From Halorhabdus utahensis DSM 12940 (GTDB taxonomy: Archaea > Halobacteriota > Halobacteria > Halobacteriales > Haloarculaceae): DNA of 64,000 bases. The notes below the pieces were generated by a model, which did no database searches, was not told the origin of the DNA, and saw only the letters and a list, made by a program, of their open reading frames with translations. Positions within the stretch are counted from its first letter, which is position 1; every line of letters starts with the position of its first letter. Shown piece by piece: positions 32,201 to 40,176 of the stretch. Location: the NCBI RefSeq assembly GCF_000023945.1, contig NC_013158.1, positions 124,001 to 188,000 on the forward strand, written 5' to 3'. A program made the position numbers and the translations under genes.

Positions 32201-32470
32201 CCTGTCGGCTGCGAGGTCGGGACCGTCGTAGACGACGTTGGTGGCTCGATCCGAGTCGACCCGTTCGGAGTCCCACAGCGTTCCGTCGCCGTTGGCGACT
32301 GCGTCTGGATTGCGTCCGACGACGAGGCGGTAGGCTCGCTGGGCCGCGCCGCGACGTGCTGTCTCGATACGCCAGGAGAAACGGGGCGGACGCGACGGGT
32401 CGACGTTCGTCGGCGACTTCTCGTACTCGACGCGGAGGTGGCTCGGTGTCGCGTCCGCCGGTGTGGTCAT
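29216..32470 (-). CDS. Alpha-L-rhamnosidase (GH78)
   Basis: Predicted to hydrolyse terminal alpha-L-rhamnose from rhamnosides or rhamnogalacturonan oligosaccharides. The protein is 1084 residues from the ATG at 32470 (MTTPADATPSHLRVEYEKSP). It has the GH78 layout: N-terminal Ig-like domain (PRFSWRIETARRGAAQRAYRLVVG), a carbohydrate-binding beta-sandwich, a second sandwich (GYGELAINGEKVGDRVLDPAWTEYEKRILY), and the (alpha/alpha)6 barrel. The barrel holds the acidic motif IPEDCPQRDERFGWTGDAQIAARS, which includes the expected catalytic acid region. A C-terminal beta domain closes the protein. No signal peptide is seen, so it acts inside the cell on imported oligosaccharides. It sits 58 bp after the uxaE stop in a probable three-gene operon. 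Confidence 0.94.
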   Translation of the reverse strand: MTTPADATPSHLRVEYEKSPTNVDPSRPPRFSWRIETARRGAAQRAYRLVVGRNPDAVANGDGTLWDSERVDSDRATNVVYDGPDLAADRTYYWSVKVWTDRGETEWAEPESFSTALRPEDWSGEWIAHQPGVGDTDGWRSQWHRPEEDAAEWVQLDLGESRPVDEITLHPADPISVVRTPDDVAVTIHWSSNPLAGFGFPETYRIELSDDPDFAESTVVAERRMPDQGESTTDGLPTDLATPPQTHDGLDAGGRYLRITATDLFEFVPPTSRDAADSRKTEGVHPWQCFALAGVTVRDGEGTDLTGDASAEVSSSVETATWGREHLLNGHTDSRLASTSPQLRREFELEKPVERARAHVAAVGYGELAINGEKVGDRVLDPAWTEYEKRILYSTDDVTEQLTKGDNAVGLWLGRGWFAKRGAYWVADGSPRARVVLTVEFTDGTTRRISTDCDWAARESPIVENDIYDGETYDARREADGWRRPGFEDPEWDGAEVVDSPGGTLRPERIEPMEIVETFDVEDVHEHPDGPILDFGQNLTGWLEIEIEDPAAGEEITLKHAETLTDDGDLATVDLRSADATDTYLARGEGSETYEPRFTYHGFRYAQVEGYPSELDPEAVTAKVVHTAMDRRGEFACSNDDLNQVQHNAVWGLAGNAHSIPEDCPQRDERFGWTGDAQIAARSLAFNFDAARFHEKWARDHDDAASELGYAPDVIPNKAPENPGDPTWTITRVVIPWHRYRHDGDERILEEQFEGMRAHVEYWLSVTEDDLVPGAYGKFGDWLAFENTNGRRGLPYDLFTTAFVYQITDILAKIADVLDNDGDAARYREWADRLPTAFNEEFFEPAAGRYRPGTQASYAVPLFLGLVPEDHVETVAAGLAEKVRSDGGKLKTGFLGTRPLIQTLAEHGYDDLAYEVVSQPERPGWVYMARNGATTMWERWNSDDSIGSGMNSLNHSPLTHVSEYFYEVLAGIKIGDRPVTDHVTIAPSLVEDLEWVEASYETRNGEMAVDWERTDGGYDLSVRVPWNTSATIRLPDAAGRSVSESGVDLSVETTPTREGVRSIDYEDDVVVLALDAGEFDLSVR

Positions 32471-32528
32471 GGCCGCGGATGAGGATGGCAGCGGGCAAAA
32501 CACTGTGGGTCGCGGGACAGCCCCTCTC

Positions 32529-34037
32529 TTAGTCCTCGATCTCGCCGGTCAACAGATCGACGTGGTGGCCGAGGTGCTCTTCGAGGAACGCGTAGTGATC
32601 GTCCTCGTATTCGCGAAGTGTCCCCAGCAGGTCGTCCTTGAACCGGAACTCCCCGTTTTCATCCGTGGCTGACAGCACCGAGCCGTAGGTGATGTGCAAC
32701 AACTGCCGGCCGTCGTCCTGATCGAGAATTTTGGGAAATTCGTCGTCCGTCAGGTCGTCGATGTCCGGCACGTTCGAGAGGTCCGTGTTGACGTGGTAGG
32801 TGGCCTTGTCCTCGTCGAAGCGTTCGAGGGCGAACGCGTGAATCTCCCGATAGAGATCGGGATCGTTCTCGGCGACGACGCGGATCGCCTCGAGATAGCT
32901 CGTCCCGGCGGTCTTGACGTGCTGGTAGTCGCTGGCGTACTCCTCGAAGAATGGGTAGATGCTGAATTTGTCTGACCCCGAATGCAGCGAAAGCCGATAG
33001 GGGCCGTAGGTCTCGGCGATGGCGACGTGGCCCTTGAGATCCGCTTCGAACTCGTTGAGGTCGCCGATGTAGTCGATGCCCTTCTCCAGGGAGCCGACGA
33101 ACCGCGGGGCGAGGCTGGTCACCTCGACGCCGCGGCGGTCGAGTTCGCTAGCGATGAGGGCGTGTTCGAGGTGAGTCGTCGGCGTTTCGGTCTCGTCGAC
33201 GGAGACCTCGAAGTCGAAGTCGCCGTCGACCGCTTGCGCGACCCAGCCGTACAGTTCCTCGGCAAACTCAATGGCTTCGTAGTACTTCACTGCCGCCCGC
33301 TTGAGTTCGATCTCCGAGAAGGAATCCGACCAGGTGAACCCGTCGGTCTTGGCCTCGAAGGTCTCCCCGGCGTAGCGATCGAGGATCGCCTCGCTGTCCT
33401 CGATCTGGGCGAAGGCGGCCTCGACCTTCTCCTCGCTCATCGAATCCGCGTCGGCGACGACGTGCTCGCTCGGGTCGCAGGTGAACATCGTAAAGCCGAC
33501 CCCGGCCGTCCGTTCGACGTCCTCGCGGGCCATGAGGTGGTCGGCGTCGGCGACGAAGCCACCCTCATAGCCCTCCTGGAAGACGCCGAAGATGGCCGTC
33601 GCGAGGACGTCCTCGGGCGAGCGGCCGGTCCGGTCCATCTCGCGGATCGACTGTTGGGCGAACACCGGCACTAGATCGGAATCGCGGACCGCACGGACGT
33701 GCCCCGGCGTCGCCAGGCCGATCCGGTCGCCGAAGCCAAAGGCCGACTGCCGACCGGCGGTCGTCGGTTCGAGCCACGGGAAGACCTCCGCCAGCGCCAT
33801 GGCGTTCCCGTAGGTCAGCGGAAAGACCTGGCCGTCGCCCTGGACTGTGCCCCCGTCGAAGTCAGCGATCGCCGGCCCAGCGACGTAGAGCCGGCGTTTT
33901 CCATCCGCGTCGTTGACGAGGGCGAACGTCGAGTCCCCGTCGCTGTAGACCGATCGTTCGTAGACAGTCACGGCCGGCGGTAACGTCGCCTGTAGCTCGT
34001 CCGTCGCCATGGCGACCCGTTCTCCGGTGGGACTCAT
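32529..34037 (-). CDS. uxaE: Tagaturonate epimerase-like protein (UxaE family)
   Basis: UxaE interconverts D-tagaturonate and D-fructuronate, letting galacturonate enter the glucuronate/KDG route. The 502-residue protein shows family segments PLTYGNAMALAEVFPWLEP, GFGDRIGLATPGH, FQEGYEGGFVADADHLM and GSDKFSIYPFFEEY. The metal-site His/Asp residues fall within LSLHSGSDKF and ADADHL. It is divergent from uxaC, which makes the substrate, and leads the uxaE-GH78-GH3 operon, so context supports the call strongly. An alternative ATG at 34010 (MATDELQAT) would shorten the protein by nine residues. Confidence 0.85.
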   Translation of the reverse strand: MSPTGERVAMATDELQATLPPAVTVYERSVYSDGDSTFALVNDADGKRRLYVAGPAIADFDGGTVQGDGQVFPLTYGNAMALAEVFPWLEPTTAGRQSAFGFGDRIGLATPGHVRAVRDSDLVPVFAQQSIREMDRTGRSPEDVLATAIFGVFQEGYEGGFVADADHLMAREDVERTAGVGFTMFTCDPSEHVVADADSMSEEKVEAAFAQIEDSEAILDRYAGETFEAKTDGFTWSDSFSEIELKRAAVKYYEAIEFAEELYGWVAQAVDGDFDFEVSVDETETPTTHLEHALIASELDRRGVEVTSLAPRFVGSLEKGIDYIGDLNEFEADLKGHVAIAETYGPYRLSLHSGSDKFSIYPFFEEYASDYQHVKTAGTSYLEAIRVVAENDPDLYREIHAFALERFDEDKATYHVNTDLSNVPDIDDLTDDEFPKILDQDDGRQLLHITYGSVLSATDENGEFRFKDDLLGTLREYEDDHYAFLEEHLGHHVDLLTGEIED

Positions 34038-34130
34038 AAGCGTTCATCAGTGGGGCGGGAACCAGACGAGCGTTTCGAGGGGTCGACGCTCAGGGCAAAA
34101 TTGATTCGACCCTTCGCCGAAGGCCCTGCC

Positions 34131-35495
34131 ATGGCGTTCATCGACGAGGAGTACCTCCTCGAGACGGAGACGGCCGTCGAACTGTACGAGGCGATCGGCG
34201 ACGCACCGATCCTGGACCCGCACAGTCACGTGGACCTGCAGGAAGTCGTCGCAAACGACGGCTGGTCGGACATCTGGGAAGTCCAGGGTGCGACCGATCA
34301 CTACGTCTGGGAACTCATGCGCAAGCGCGGCGTCCCCGAGGAGAGGATCACCGGCGACGCCTCGAACAAGGAGAAGTGGCTCGCCCTCGCGGAGATCTTC
34401 CCCGAATTGGTCGGCAATCCGACCTACGAGTGGGTCCATCTCGACCTCAAGCGCCGATTCGGCATCGAAAAGCGGATCTCACCCGAGACAGCCGAGGAGA
34501 TCTGGACAAAGACGAAAGACCTCCTCGATCAGCCCGAGTACAAGCCCCAGGCACTCCTCGAGGACATGAACGTCGAGGTCATGTGCTCGACCGACGATCC
34601 CACGGACGATCTCACGTATCACGAGCGTGCGGCCGAGGAACTCGACGGGATCGCGGTCAAGCCGACCTGGCGGCCCGACCGGGCGATCAAGATCGCCGAC
34701 GACGGCTGGCGGGATTTCGTCGACGAACTCGAAGAAGCGCGCGGGATCGAGACGACTACGCTCGATGGGTTCCTCGCCGCAATGGAAGACAGCCACGACC
34801 ACTTCGACGACCACGGTTGCGTCGCAAGTGATCTGGGAATCAAGCAGCCGATCTCGAAACCTGTCAGCGAGGAGCGCGCCGCGCGGATCTACAAGCGAGC
34901 AATCGCCGGCGCGAACCTCGATCCCGACGAAGTCCGGGACTTCGAGGCCTTCATGCTCGAGCAGATCGGCGAGTGGAACCGCGAGACCGACTGGGTGACC
35001 CAGCTCCACATCGGGGCCGTCCGGGACTACCGTTGGGACCTCTACGAGAGGTTGGGTCCCGACACCGGCGGCGACATCTCCACGCAGGACGTCGAACTCG
35101 TCGATGCGCTGGAATACTTCCTCAACACGTTCGACGGGGAACTCGATATCGTCCTCTATACGGTCGACCCAACGCACTACCCGACGACGGCGACGATAGC
35201 ACGGGCGTTCCCGAACGTCAGCCTCGGCGCAGCCTGGTGGTTCAACGACAGCCCGTTCGGGATGGAACAACAGCTGAAGTACGTCGGGACGGTCGATCTC
35301 CTCTCGAACTATGCGGGGATGGTCAGCGATTCCCGAAAGCTCGTCTCGTATGGCTCGCGCTTCGAGATGTTCCGCCGGAGTCTCGCCAACGCCGTCGGCG
35401 ACATGGTCGAACGCGGGCAGGTTCCCAAGCCGGAGGCCCGCGACCTCGTTGAACGAATGGCGTACGACCGGCCGAAGGAACTGTTCGGATTCTGA
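34131..35495 (+). CDS. uxaC: Uronate isomerase (glucuronate/galacturonate isomerase)
   Basis: Isomerises D-galacturonate to D-tagaturonate and D-glucuronate to D-fructuronate. The 454-residue protein starts at 34131 (MAFIDEEYLLETETAVELYEAI) and belongs to the amidohydrolase fold. The first metal-binding motif is ILDPHSHVDLQEVV, and later signatures are EVMCSTDDPTDDLTYH, VKPTWRPDRA, TQLHIGAVRDYRW and SYGSRFEMFRRSLANAVGDMVERGQ. Upstream codons to 34050 are rejected because they fall in the divergent promoter region with uxaE. It is followed by a GH4 gene in the same direction, so galacturonate released there could be used at once. Confidence 0.95.
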   Translation: MAFIDEEYLLETETAVELYEAIGDAPILDPHSHVDLQEVVANDGWSDIWEVQGATDHYVWELMRKRGVPEERITGDASNKEKWLALAEIFPELVGNPTYEWVHLDLKRRFGIEKRISPETAEEIWTKTKDLLDQPEYKPQALLEDMNVEVMCSTDDPTDDLTYHERAAEELDGIAVKPTWRPDRAIKIADDGWRDFVDELEEARGIETTTLDGFLAAMEDSHDHFDDHGCVASDLGIKQPISKPVSEERAARIYKRAIAGANLDPDEVRDFEAFMLEQIGEWNRETDWVTQLHIGAVRDYRWDLYERLGPDTGGDISTQDVELVDALEYFLNTFDGELDIVLYTVDPTHYPTTATIARAFPNVSLGAAWWFNDSPFGMEQQLKYVGTVDLLSNYAGMVSDSRKLVSYGSRFEMFRRSLANAVGDMVERGQVPKPEARDLVERMAYDRPKELFGF

Positions 35496-35572
35496 TCGAC
35501 TCCGCGCCAGGCCGATCTCTCCGAGAAGCCGGAACCAGTACTTTCCTGGGCTCTGCTTTCCTGGTGCTTGCT

Positions 35573-36997
35573 ATGTGTGAGTCCCACGAGGAAGACGGCC
35601 GGTTCGAGGACGTGTCGATCGGGTTCGTCGGCGGCGGTTCTCGCGACTGGGCGGGCAAGATGATGACCGACCTCGCCAGACAGCACACTCTCGAGGGCGA
35701 GGTTCGCCTCTACGACGTCGACCAGGAGAGCGCCGAACAGAACGCCCGCCTCGGCGAGCTGATCCAGGATCGCGAGGAAGCGATCGCCGAGTGGGACTAC
35801 CGGGCCGTCCCGTCCCTCGCCGACGCGCTTTCGGGCGCGGACGTCGTTGTCCTCTCGACGCAGGACCCGCCGGCCGAGACGTTCGCCCACGACCTCGACA
35901 TCCCCGCCGAGTACGGCATCTACCAGTCCGTCGGCGACACGGTCGGCCCGGGCGGAACCTTTCGGGCGATGCGGGCCATCCCCCAGTATCGCGAGATCGC
36001 GGCCGCGATCCGCGAACACTGTCCCGACGCCTGGGTGCTCAACTACACCAACCCGATGACCGTCTGCACCCGGACGCTCTATGAGGAATTCCCCGATATC
36101 AAGGCCGTCGGGCTCTGTCACGAAGTGCTCCACGTCAAGGAGGACCTCGCCGCCTATGTCGAGAAGCACCGCGACGTCGCGGACGTCGACGGCGACGACC
36201 TCCGGGTGAACGTCAAGGGAATCAACCACTTCACCTGGATCGACGACGTCCGCTTCCGAAGCGAGGGCGTCTTCGACGTGATCGACGCCGAACTCGATTC
36301 CCAGCTCCCGCTCCCTGGCGGATTCGAACCCGGCGACCTCGACGGCGAGACCTTCTACGTCGACAACGATCAGATCGCGCTGGATCTCTATCGACGCTTC
36401 GGGCTCTTCCCCGCCGCGGGCGACCGCCACCTCGCCGAGTTCGTCCCGTGGTACCTGAACATCGACGATCCGCAAGACGTCCAGCGGTGGGGGATCCGCC
36501 TTACGCCGAGCGACCACCGGATCGAGCACTGGCCGACGAACGAGCGCCAGCGCGAGCGCCATCTGGAAGGCACCGAGGAGTTCGAATTCACCGACACCGG
36601 CGAGAAGATGGTCGAGCTCATGACGGCACTGCTCGGCGGCGAGGAACTGGTCACGAACGTCAACCTCCCCAACCGGGGGCAACTTTCCGGGGTTCGCGAG
36701 GGTGCGATCGTCGAGACCAACGCGCTGGTGACGGGCGACGACATCGTCCCGCACGCCGCCGGCGACCTGCCGGAGCAGGTCCGGAGCATGGTCAGAACGC
36801 ACGTGAGCAATCAGGAGACGCTGATCGAGGCCGGATTCGCTGGCGACCTCGATCTGGCGTACCGGGCGTTCCTGAACGATCCACTCGTGACGCTGCCGCC
36901 CGAAGACGCCCGAAGCCTCTTTGTCGACCTCGTCGACGCTGAACGCCCCTATCTCACCGACTGGAACCTGGAGGAGGCAACTGTCCTCGAAGCATAA
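35573..36997 (+). CDS. Glycoside hydrolase family 4, probable alpha-galacturonidase
   Basis: GH4 enzymes cleave glycosides by an NAD- and Mn-dependent oxidation/elimination mechanism. The 474-residue protein has the N-terminal Rossmann loop VSIGFVGGGSRDWAGKMMTDL, the catalytic-site segment WVLNYTNPMTVCTRTLYEEFPDIKAVGLCHEV with the metal-binding Cys, and the metal-binding His in VKGINHFTWIDD. GH4 covers alpha-glucosidases, alpha-galactosidases, alpha-glucuronidases and alpha-galacturonidases. The neighbours uxaC, uxaE and GH78 favour a uronide substrate, and the absence of a phospho-sugar system makes a 6-phospho-glycosidase unlikely. Start may be 35573 or nine bases upstream (ATG at 35564). 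Confidence 0.87.
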   Translation: MCESHEEDGRFEDVSIGFVGGGSRDWAGKMMTDLARQHTLEGEVRLYDVDQESAEQNARLGELIQDREEAIAEWDYRAVPSLADALSGADVVVLSTQDPPAETFAHDLDIPAEYGIYQSVGDTVGPGGTFRAMRAIPQYREIAAAIREHCPDAWVLNYTNPMTVCTRTLYEEFPDIKAVGLCHEVLHVKEDLAAYVEKHRDVADVDGDDLRVNVKGINHFTWIDDVRFRSEGVFDVIDAELDSQLPLPGGFEPGDLDGETFYVDNDQIALDLYRRFGLFPAAGDRHLAEFVPWYLNIDDPQDVQRWGIRLTPSDHRIEHWPTNERQRERHLEGTEEFEFTDTGEKMVELMTALLGGEELVTNVNLPNRGQLSGVREGAIVETNALVTGDDIVPHAAGDLPEQVRSMVRTHVSNQETLIEAGFAGDLDLAYRAFLNDPLVTLPPEDARSLFVDLVDAERPYLTDWNLEEATVLEA

Positions 36998-37051
36998 CGC
37001 CGGGTCGGCTACCGGTTTCTCGCACGGGTCGGCGATCCCCCTGCCAGCCGT

Positions 37052-38467
37052 TCACGTCGGGCCGATGGCGAGCAGGTCCCCGGAGAATTCGCTGACGTAC
37101 AGCCGCTCGCCGGCAACCGCAACGCCGGTTACAACCGACGGATACCCCGACATTCGATCGATAATGTCCCCGGAATCGGCGTCGATCGCCAATAACTGAC
37201 CCTCCTCCTCACCAGCGACGGAGAGATATATCGTTCCGTCGGCGACGATCGGGAACATACCCGGGTACAGGCCGTCGAGCGGAACCGTCCACTCCACGTC
37301 ACCGCTGTCAGCCGAGAGCGCGTAGAATTTCGGAACCATGTACTCGGGCGTGTCTTTGTGCCACCATTCGCCGAGATCTGACTCCGTGAGTTCATATCCG
37401 AACATGTAAACTGTCCCGTCGGCCAGCGCAGGTTTGCCGTAGACGCCGAGATGCAATCCCCCGGGGTTGTAGCCTGCGGGAACGTTCTCGAGGGCAGTCT
37501 GGCGACGTTCGGCGTCGAAGTCGGGTTTGAACTCCCAGCGAACGGATCCATCCGTCGGGTCGAGCGCCACGAGCTTCCCGTCGGAAACGGTTATCATACC
37601 GACGGAAGCGTAGATCGAATCGCCCGCGACGATGCTCCTCAGCGCGGCTCTCTCGCCGGACTGATCCGTGAGGAACTCGTCGGTGTACCAGTCACGTTCG
37701 CCCGAGCGATCGACGGCGACGATGCCGCCGCCGTACATCGGGACGTACGTCCGCTCTCCGTCAGCGGCCCCGGTACCGTCGGCAGGAACGACGTCGCCGT
37801 CCGCAGTCGTCGCCGAGAACGTCCAGGCGTGAGACCCGTCTGTCGAGGTGGCGTAGACCGTCCCGATGTCTGTGTTCCCTTGCACGATCACTTCTCCGTC
37901 GCGGACGATCGGATCGCCCAGCGCATACTTCTCGTGTTCCCACAGTATGTCGCCGGACTCAGCATCAAGCGCCCACAGTCCAGTCTCGTGATCGGCGTCG
38001 GGAGCGACGACATACACCGTCCCGGAGACGACGGAGAGAGACACTGGCCGCTCAGCCACAATGACCGTGGACGTGAGTGGGTCACTCGACCACGCGATCT
38101 CACCGTCATCCGCTATCTTGTGGAGGTGACACGCCGTGCTGAATTCGCGACCGCTAATTCCCTCCCAGGACGCGACGAAGATCGATCCGTCAGCGACGAC
38201 CGGCGGGGACACGTGCGGCGTTAGGTGTTGCTCGACACCGGCGTCACTTCTGAGGTCCCCGGCTGAGACGCTCCAGGCCTCCGAAAGGGAGTCTTTCGGT
38301 CCCGATGCCGAGGGATTGAACGCGGTATTTCCGGGTCCGTATCCGGTCATCGGCCACGAGCCGAGGGACTCCTCGCTTCCGAGAAAGCCCGAACAGCCGG
38401 CTAACGATCCGATTCCGAGCGCTCCACACGTCGAGAGGAGGCGGCGGCGGGAGACCAATTCGGACAT
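37052..38467 (-). CDS. PQQ-like beta-propeller lipoprotein (BamB-like repeats)
   Basis: A 471-residue exported protein with a Tat-type lipoprotein signal (MSELVSRRRLLSTCGALGIGSLAGC), so it is anchored outside the membrane. The mature part is a beta-propeller made of repeats of the form GTVYVVAPDADHETGLWALDAESGD. These repeats are also found in outer-surface binding proteins that carry no PQQ and have no enzyme activity, and catalytic residues cannot be identified here. An in-frame ATG at 38482 lies five codons upstream. It is a single gene convergent with the GH4 gene; a link to sugar use is possible but not shown. Confidence 0.8.
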   Translation of the reverse strand: MSELVSRRRLLSTCGALGIGSLAGCSGFLGSEESLGSWPMTGYGPGNTAFNPSASGPKDSLSEAWSVSAGDLRSDAGVEQHLTPHVSPPVVADGSIFVASWEGISGREFSTACHLHKIADDGEIAWSSDPLTSTVIVAERPVSLSVVSGTVYVVAPDADHETGLWALDAESGDILWEHEKYALGDPIVRDGEVIVQGNTDIGTVYATSTDGSHAWTFSATTADGDVVPADGTGAADGERTYVPMYGGGIVAVDRSGERDWYTDEFLTDQSGERAALRSIVAGDSIYASVGMITVSDGKLVALDPTDGSVRWEFKPDFDAERRQTALENVPAGYNPGGLHLGVYGKPALADGTVYMFGYELTESDLGEWWHKDTPEYMVPKFYALSADSGDVEWTVPLDGLYPGMFPIVADGTIYLSVAGEEEGQLLAIDADSGDIIDRMSGYPSVVTGVAVAGERLYVSEFSGDLLAIGPT

Positions 38468-38569
38468 ACGATAGTAACTCATTCATAACATCACAAGTAA
38501 CTTTATCTTACCGACTCAATTCATGCGATTCACATCTTCCCGGGTGCCCGAACGGACGGTCCGGAGTAC

Positions 38570-39385
38570 TCACTCGTCGACGTCGTCGGTCACTTGGGTC
38601 AATCGGTCGACTGCCTCCTCGACAGTGAGCGGTGGGTCAGGGAACCCGGCACGGACGAACGCTTCCGTGACGCGCGGCGGCGAGACGCCGACCGCCGACA
38701 GAGACTCGTGGTCGGTCAGCACCTCCCGGACCTGGCCATCGCGGACGATCGATCCCGTGCGATCCAGCAACACGACGCGGTCGGCAATCCGTGGCACCAG
38801 GTCGGCATCAGGCGTCGAGACGACGATCGTGGTTCCCGCCTCGTTGCGACGGTCGAGTGCGTCGAGGATCATCTCCCGGTGGTCGGCGTCGACGTCGGCG
38901 ACGGGTTCGTCGAGCAGGACGAGCTCCGGATCGACGGCGAGGGCCGCGGCCAGGGAAGCCCGGCGCTGCTCGCCGCCGCTGAGCCTGAAGGGCGGCTTCT
39001 CCAGCAATCCATCGAGTCCGAACTCGGCGGCGAGCGCGTCGATCCGCCCGGTCGCCGTCCCGCGGTCGATGCCAAGCTGTGCCGGACCGTATTCGAGGTC
39101 CTCACGGACGGTCGCGTTGAACAGGTAGTCCGCAGGCGTCTGCGGGCAGTGGGCGATCCGATCGCGGAGGTCGTCGGCCGATTCGTCGGTCCCGAAGTAC
39201 CGCACCTCGCCACTCGCGGGGTCGCGCAGGCCCGCCAGCAGCGAGAGCAGCGTGCTCTTGCCCGCGCCATTGGGACCGAGGATCGCCACGCGCTCGCCCG
39301 CCTCGATCGTCAGGTCGATCCCCCCGAGGGCGGTCGTGCCATCGGGGTACGCAAACGAGAGATCGCGAGCGTCGAGGGTGTTCAC
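38570..39385 (-). CDS. cbiO: ECF-type cobalt/nickel importer ATPase
   Basis: The ATP-hydrolysing subunit of a metal importer. The 271-residue protein has Walker A (LGPNGAGKSTLL at about residues 36-47), Q-loop (HCPQTPADYLFN, typical of CbiO-type ATPases), signature LSGGEQRRASLAAALA, and Walker B LVLLDEPVADVD. Its ATG overlaps the cbiQ stop by 4 bp. With cbiQ and cbiM it forms a complete cbiMQO operon on the minus strand. Nickel rather than cobalt is suggested by the divergent nikR gene. Confidence 0.93.
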   Translation of the reverse strand: MNTLDARDLSFAYPDGTTALGGIDLTIEAGERVAILGPNGAGKSTLLSLLAGLRDPASGEVRYFGTDESADDLRDRIAHCPQTPADYLFNATVREDLEYGPAQLGIDRGTATGRIDALAAEFGLDGLLEKPPFRLSGGEQRRASLAAALAVDPELVLLDEPVADVDADHREMILDALDRRNEAGTTIVVSTPDADLVPRIADRVVLLDRTGSIVRDGQVREVLTDHESLSAVGVSPPRVTEAFVRAGFPDPPLTVEEAVDRLTQVTDDVDE

Positions 39386-40176
39386 GCCAGCAACACCCCC
39401 GCCGCGACGGTCGCGAAGACGATGAACGCAAAGGCGGCGTCAGGCAAGCCGATCGCGTGCTGTCGGGCGTACGCCCGGCCCGCCGTCCCGCCCCGCGAAC
39501 GGGCCGCCCGCCCGACGCGCTCACCGCGGTCCAGCGCTCGCAGGAGGAAGGTTCCGAGCAGCGAACCGGCTTCACGCCAGGACTCCCGCAGCGTGGCGGA
39601 TCTGATCCGACGACTCCGCCTCGCGAGCACGAGCCGCGAGAGTTCTTCGAAGACGACCAGCAGGTACCGGTAGGTGATCGCCAGCAGCGTGACGACCGTT
39701 CGGGGAACGCGGAGCGTCCGCAGGGCACCCACCAGCGCGGCGAACCGCGTCGTCGAGAGCAACAGCCCGAGCAGCGAGACGCTCGCGCCGACGCGGAGGG
39801 TGAACGTCGCGACGTAGGCCGCGCCGGAAAGGGTGACCGGCCCGGCGAGCGTCGCGCCCGGGACGAGGACGGCCTGTGGCGCGACGATCAGCAGCGAGAC
39901 GGCCATGGGCACGCCCGTCCGGAGCGCGTGGGTGCCCAGCGGGACCCGGGAGAGGACTGCCGCGAGGACAGAGAGGGCGAGCATCGCGGCGGGTGGCCCC
40001 GGCCGGTCGAACGTGACGGTGACGACCAGCAGCGCCAGGACGCCGAGCAGTTTCAGAACAGGGTGGACGGCCTGGAGCCAGCCCCGTCGATCGGCGACGC
40101 GCTCGTCGGCCAGGAGACCTCGTGTCCGATCGGTCAGCGTGCCCGCCGATCGGCTGACGGGGTCAGCGCGGGTCAC
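39382..40176 (-). CDS. cbiQ: ECF-type cobalt/nickel importer transmembrane coupling subunit
   Basis: The 264-residue T component has about five or six hydrophobic helices. The ATPase-coupling motifs typical of CbiQ are present toward the C-terminus, with Arg-rich helices LVLARRSRRIRSATLRESWREAGSL and RALDRGERVGRAARSRGG. It overlaps cbiM at its start (14 bp) and cbiO at its end (4 bp), so the three genes are tightly coupled. The N-terminus carries an RGLLADERVADRRGWLQAVHPVLKLLGVL segment as in other T components. Confidence 0.9.
   Translation of the reverse strand: MTRADPVSRSAGTLTDRTRGLLADERVADRRGWLQAVHPVLKLLGVLALLVVTVTFDRPGPPAAMLALSVLAAVLSRVPLGTHALRTGVPMAVSLLIVAPQAVLVPGATLAGPVTLSGAAYVATFTLRVGASVSLLGLLLSTTRFAALVGALRTLRVPRTVVTLLAITYRYLLVVFEELSRLVLARRSRRIRSATLRESWREAGSLLGTFLLRALDRGERVGRAARSRGGTAGRAYARQHAIGLPDAAFAFIVFATVAAGVLLA

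Noticed and set aside
35309-36802. 497-residue frame opposite uxaC and GH4
   Set aside because: Antisense to two well-recognised enzymes; Arg/Val-rich shadow translation.
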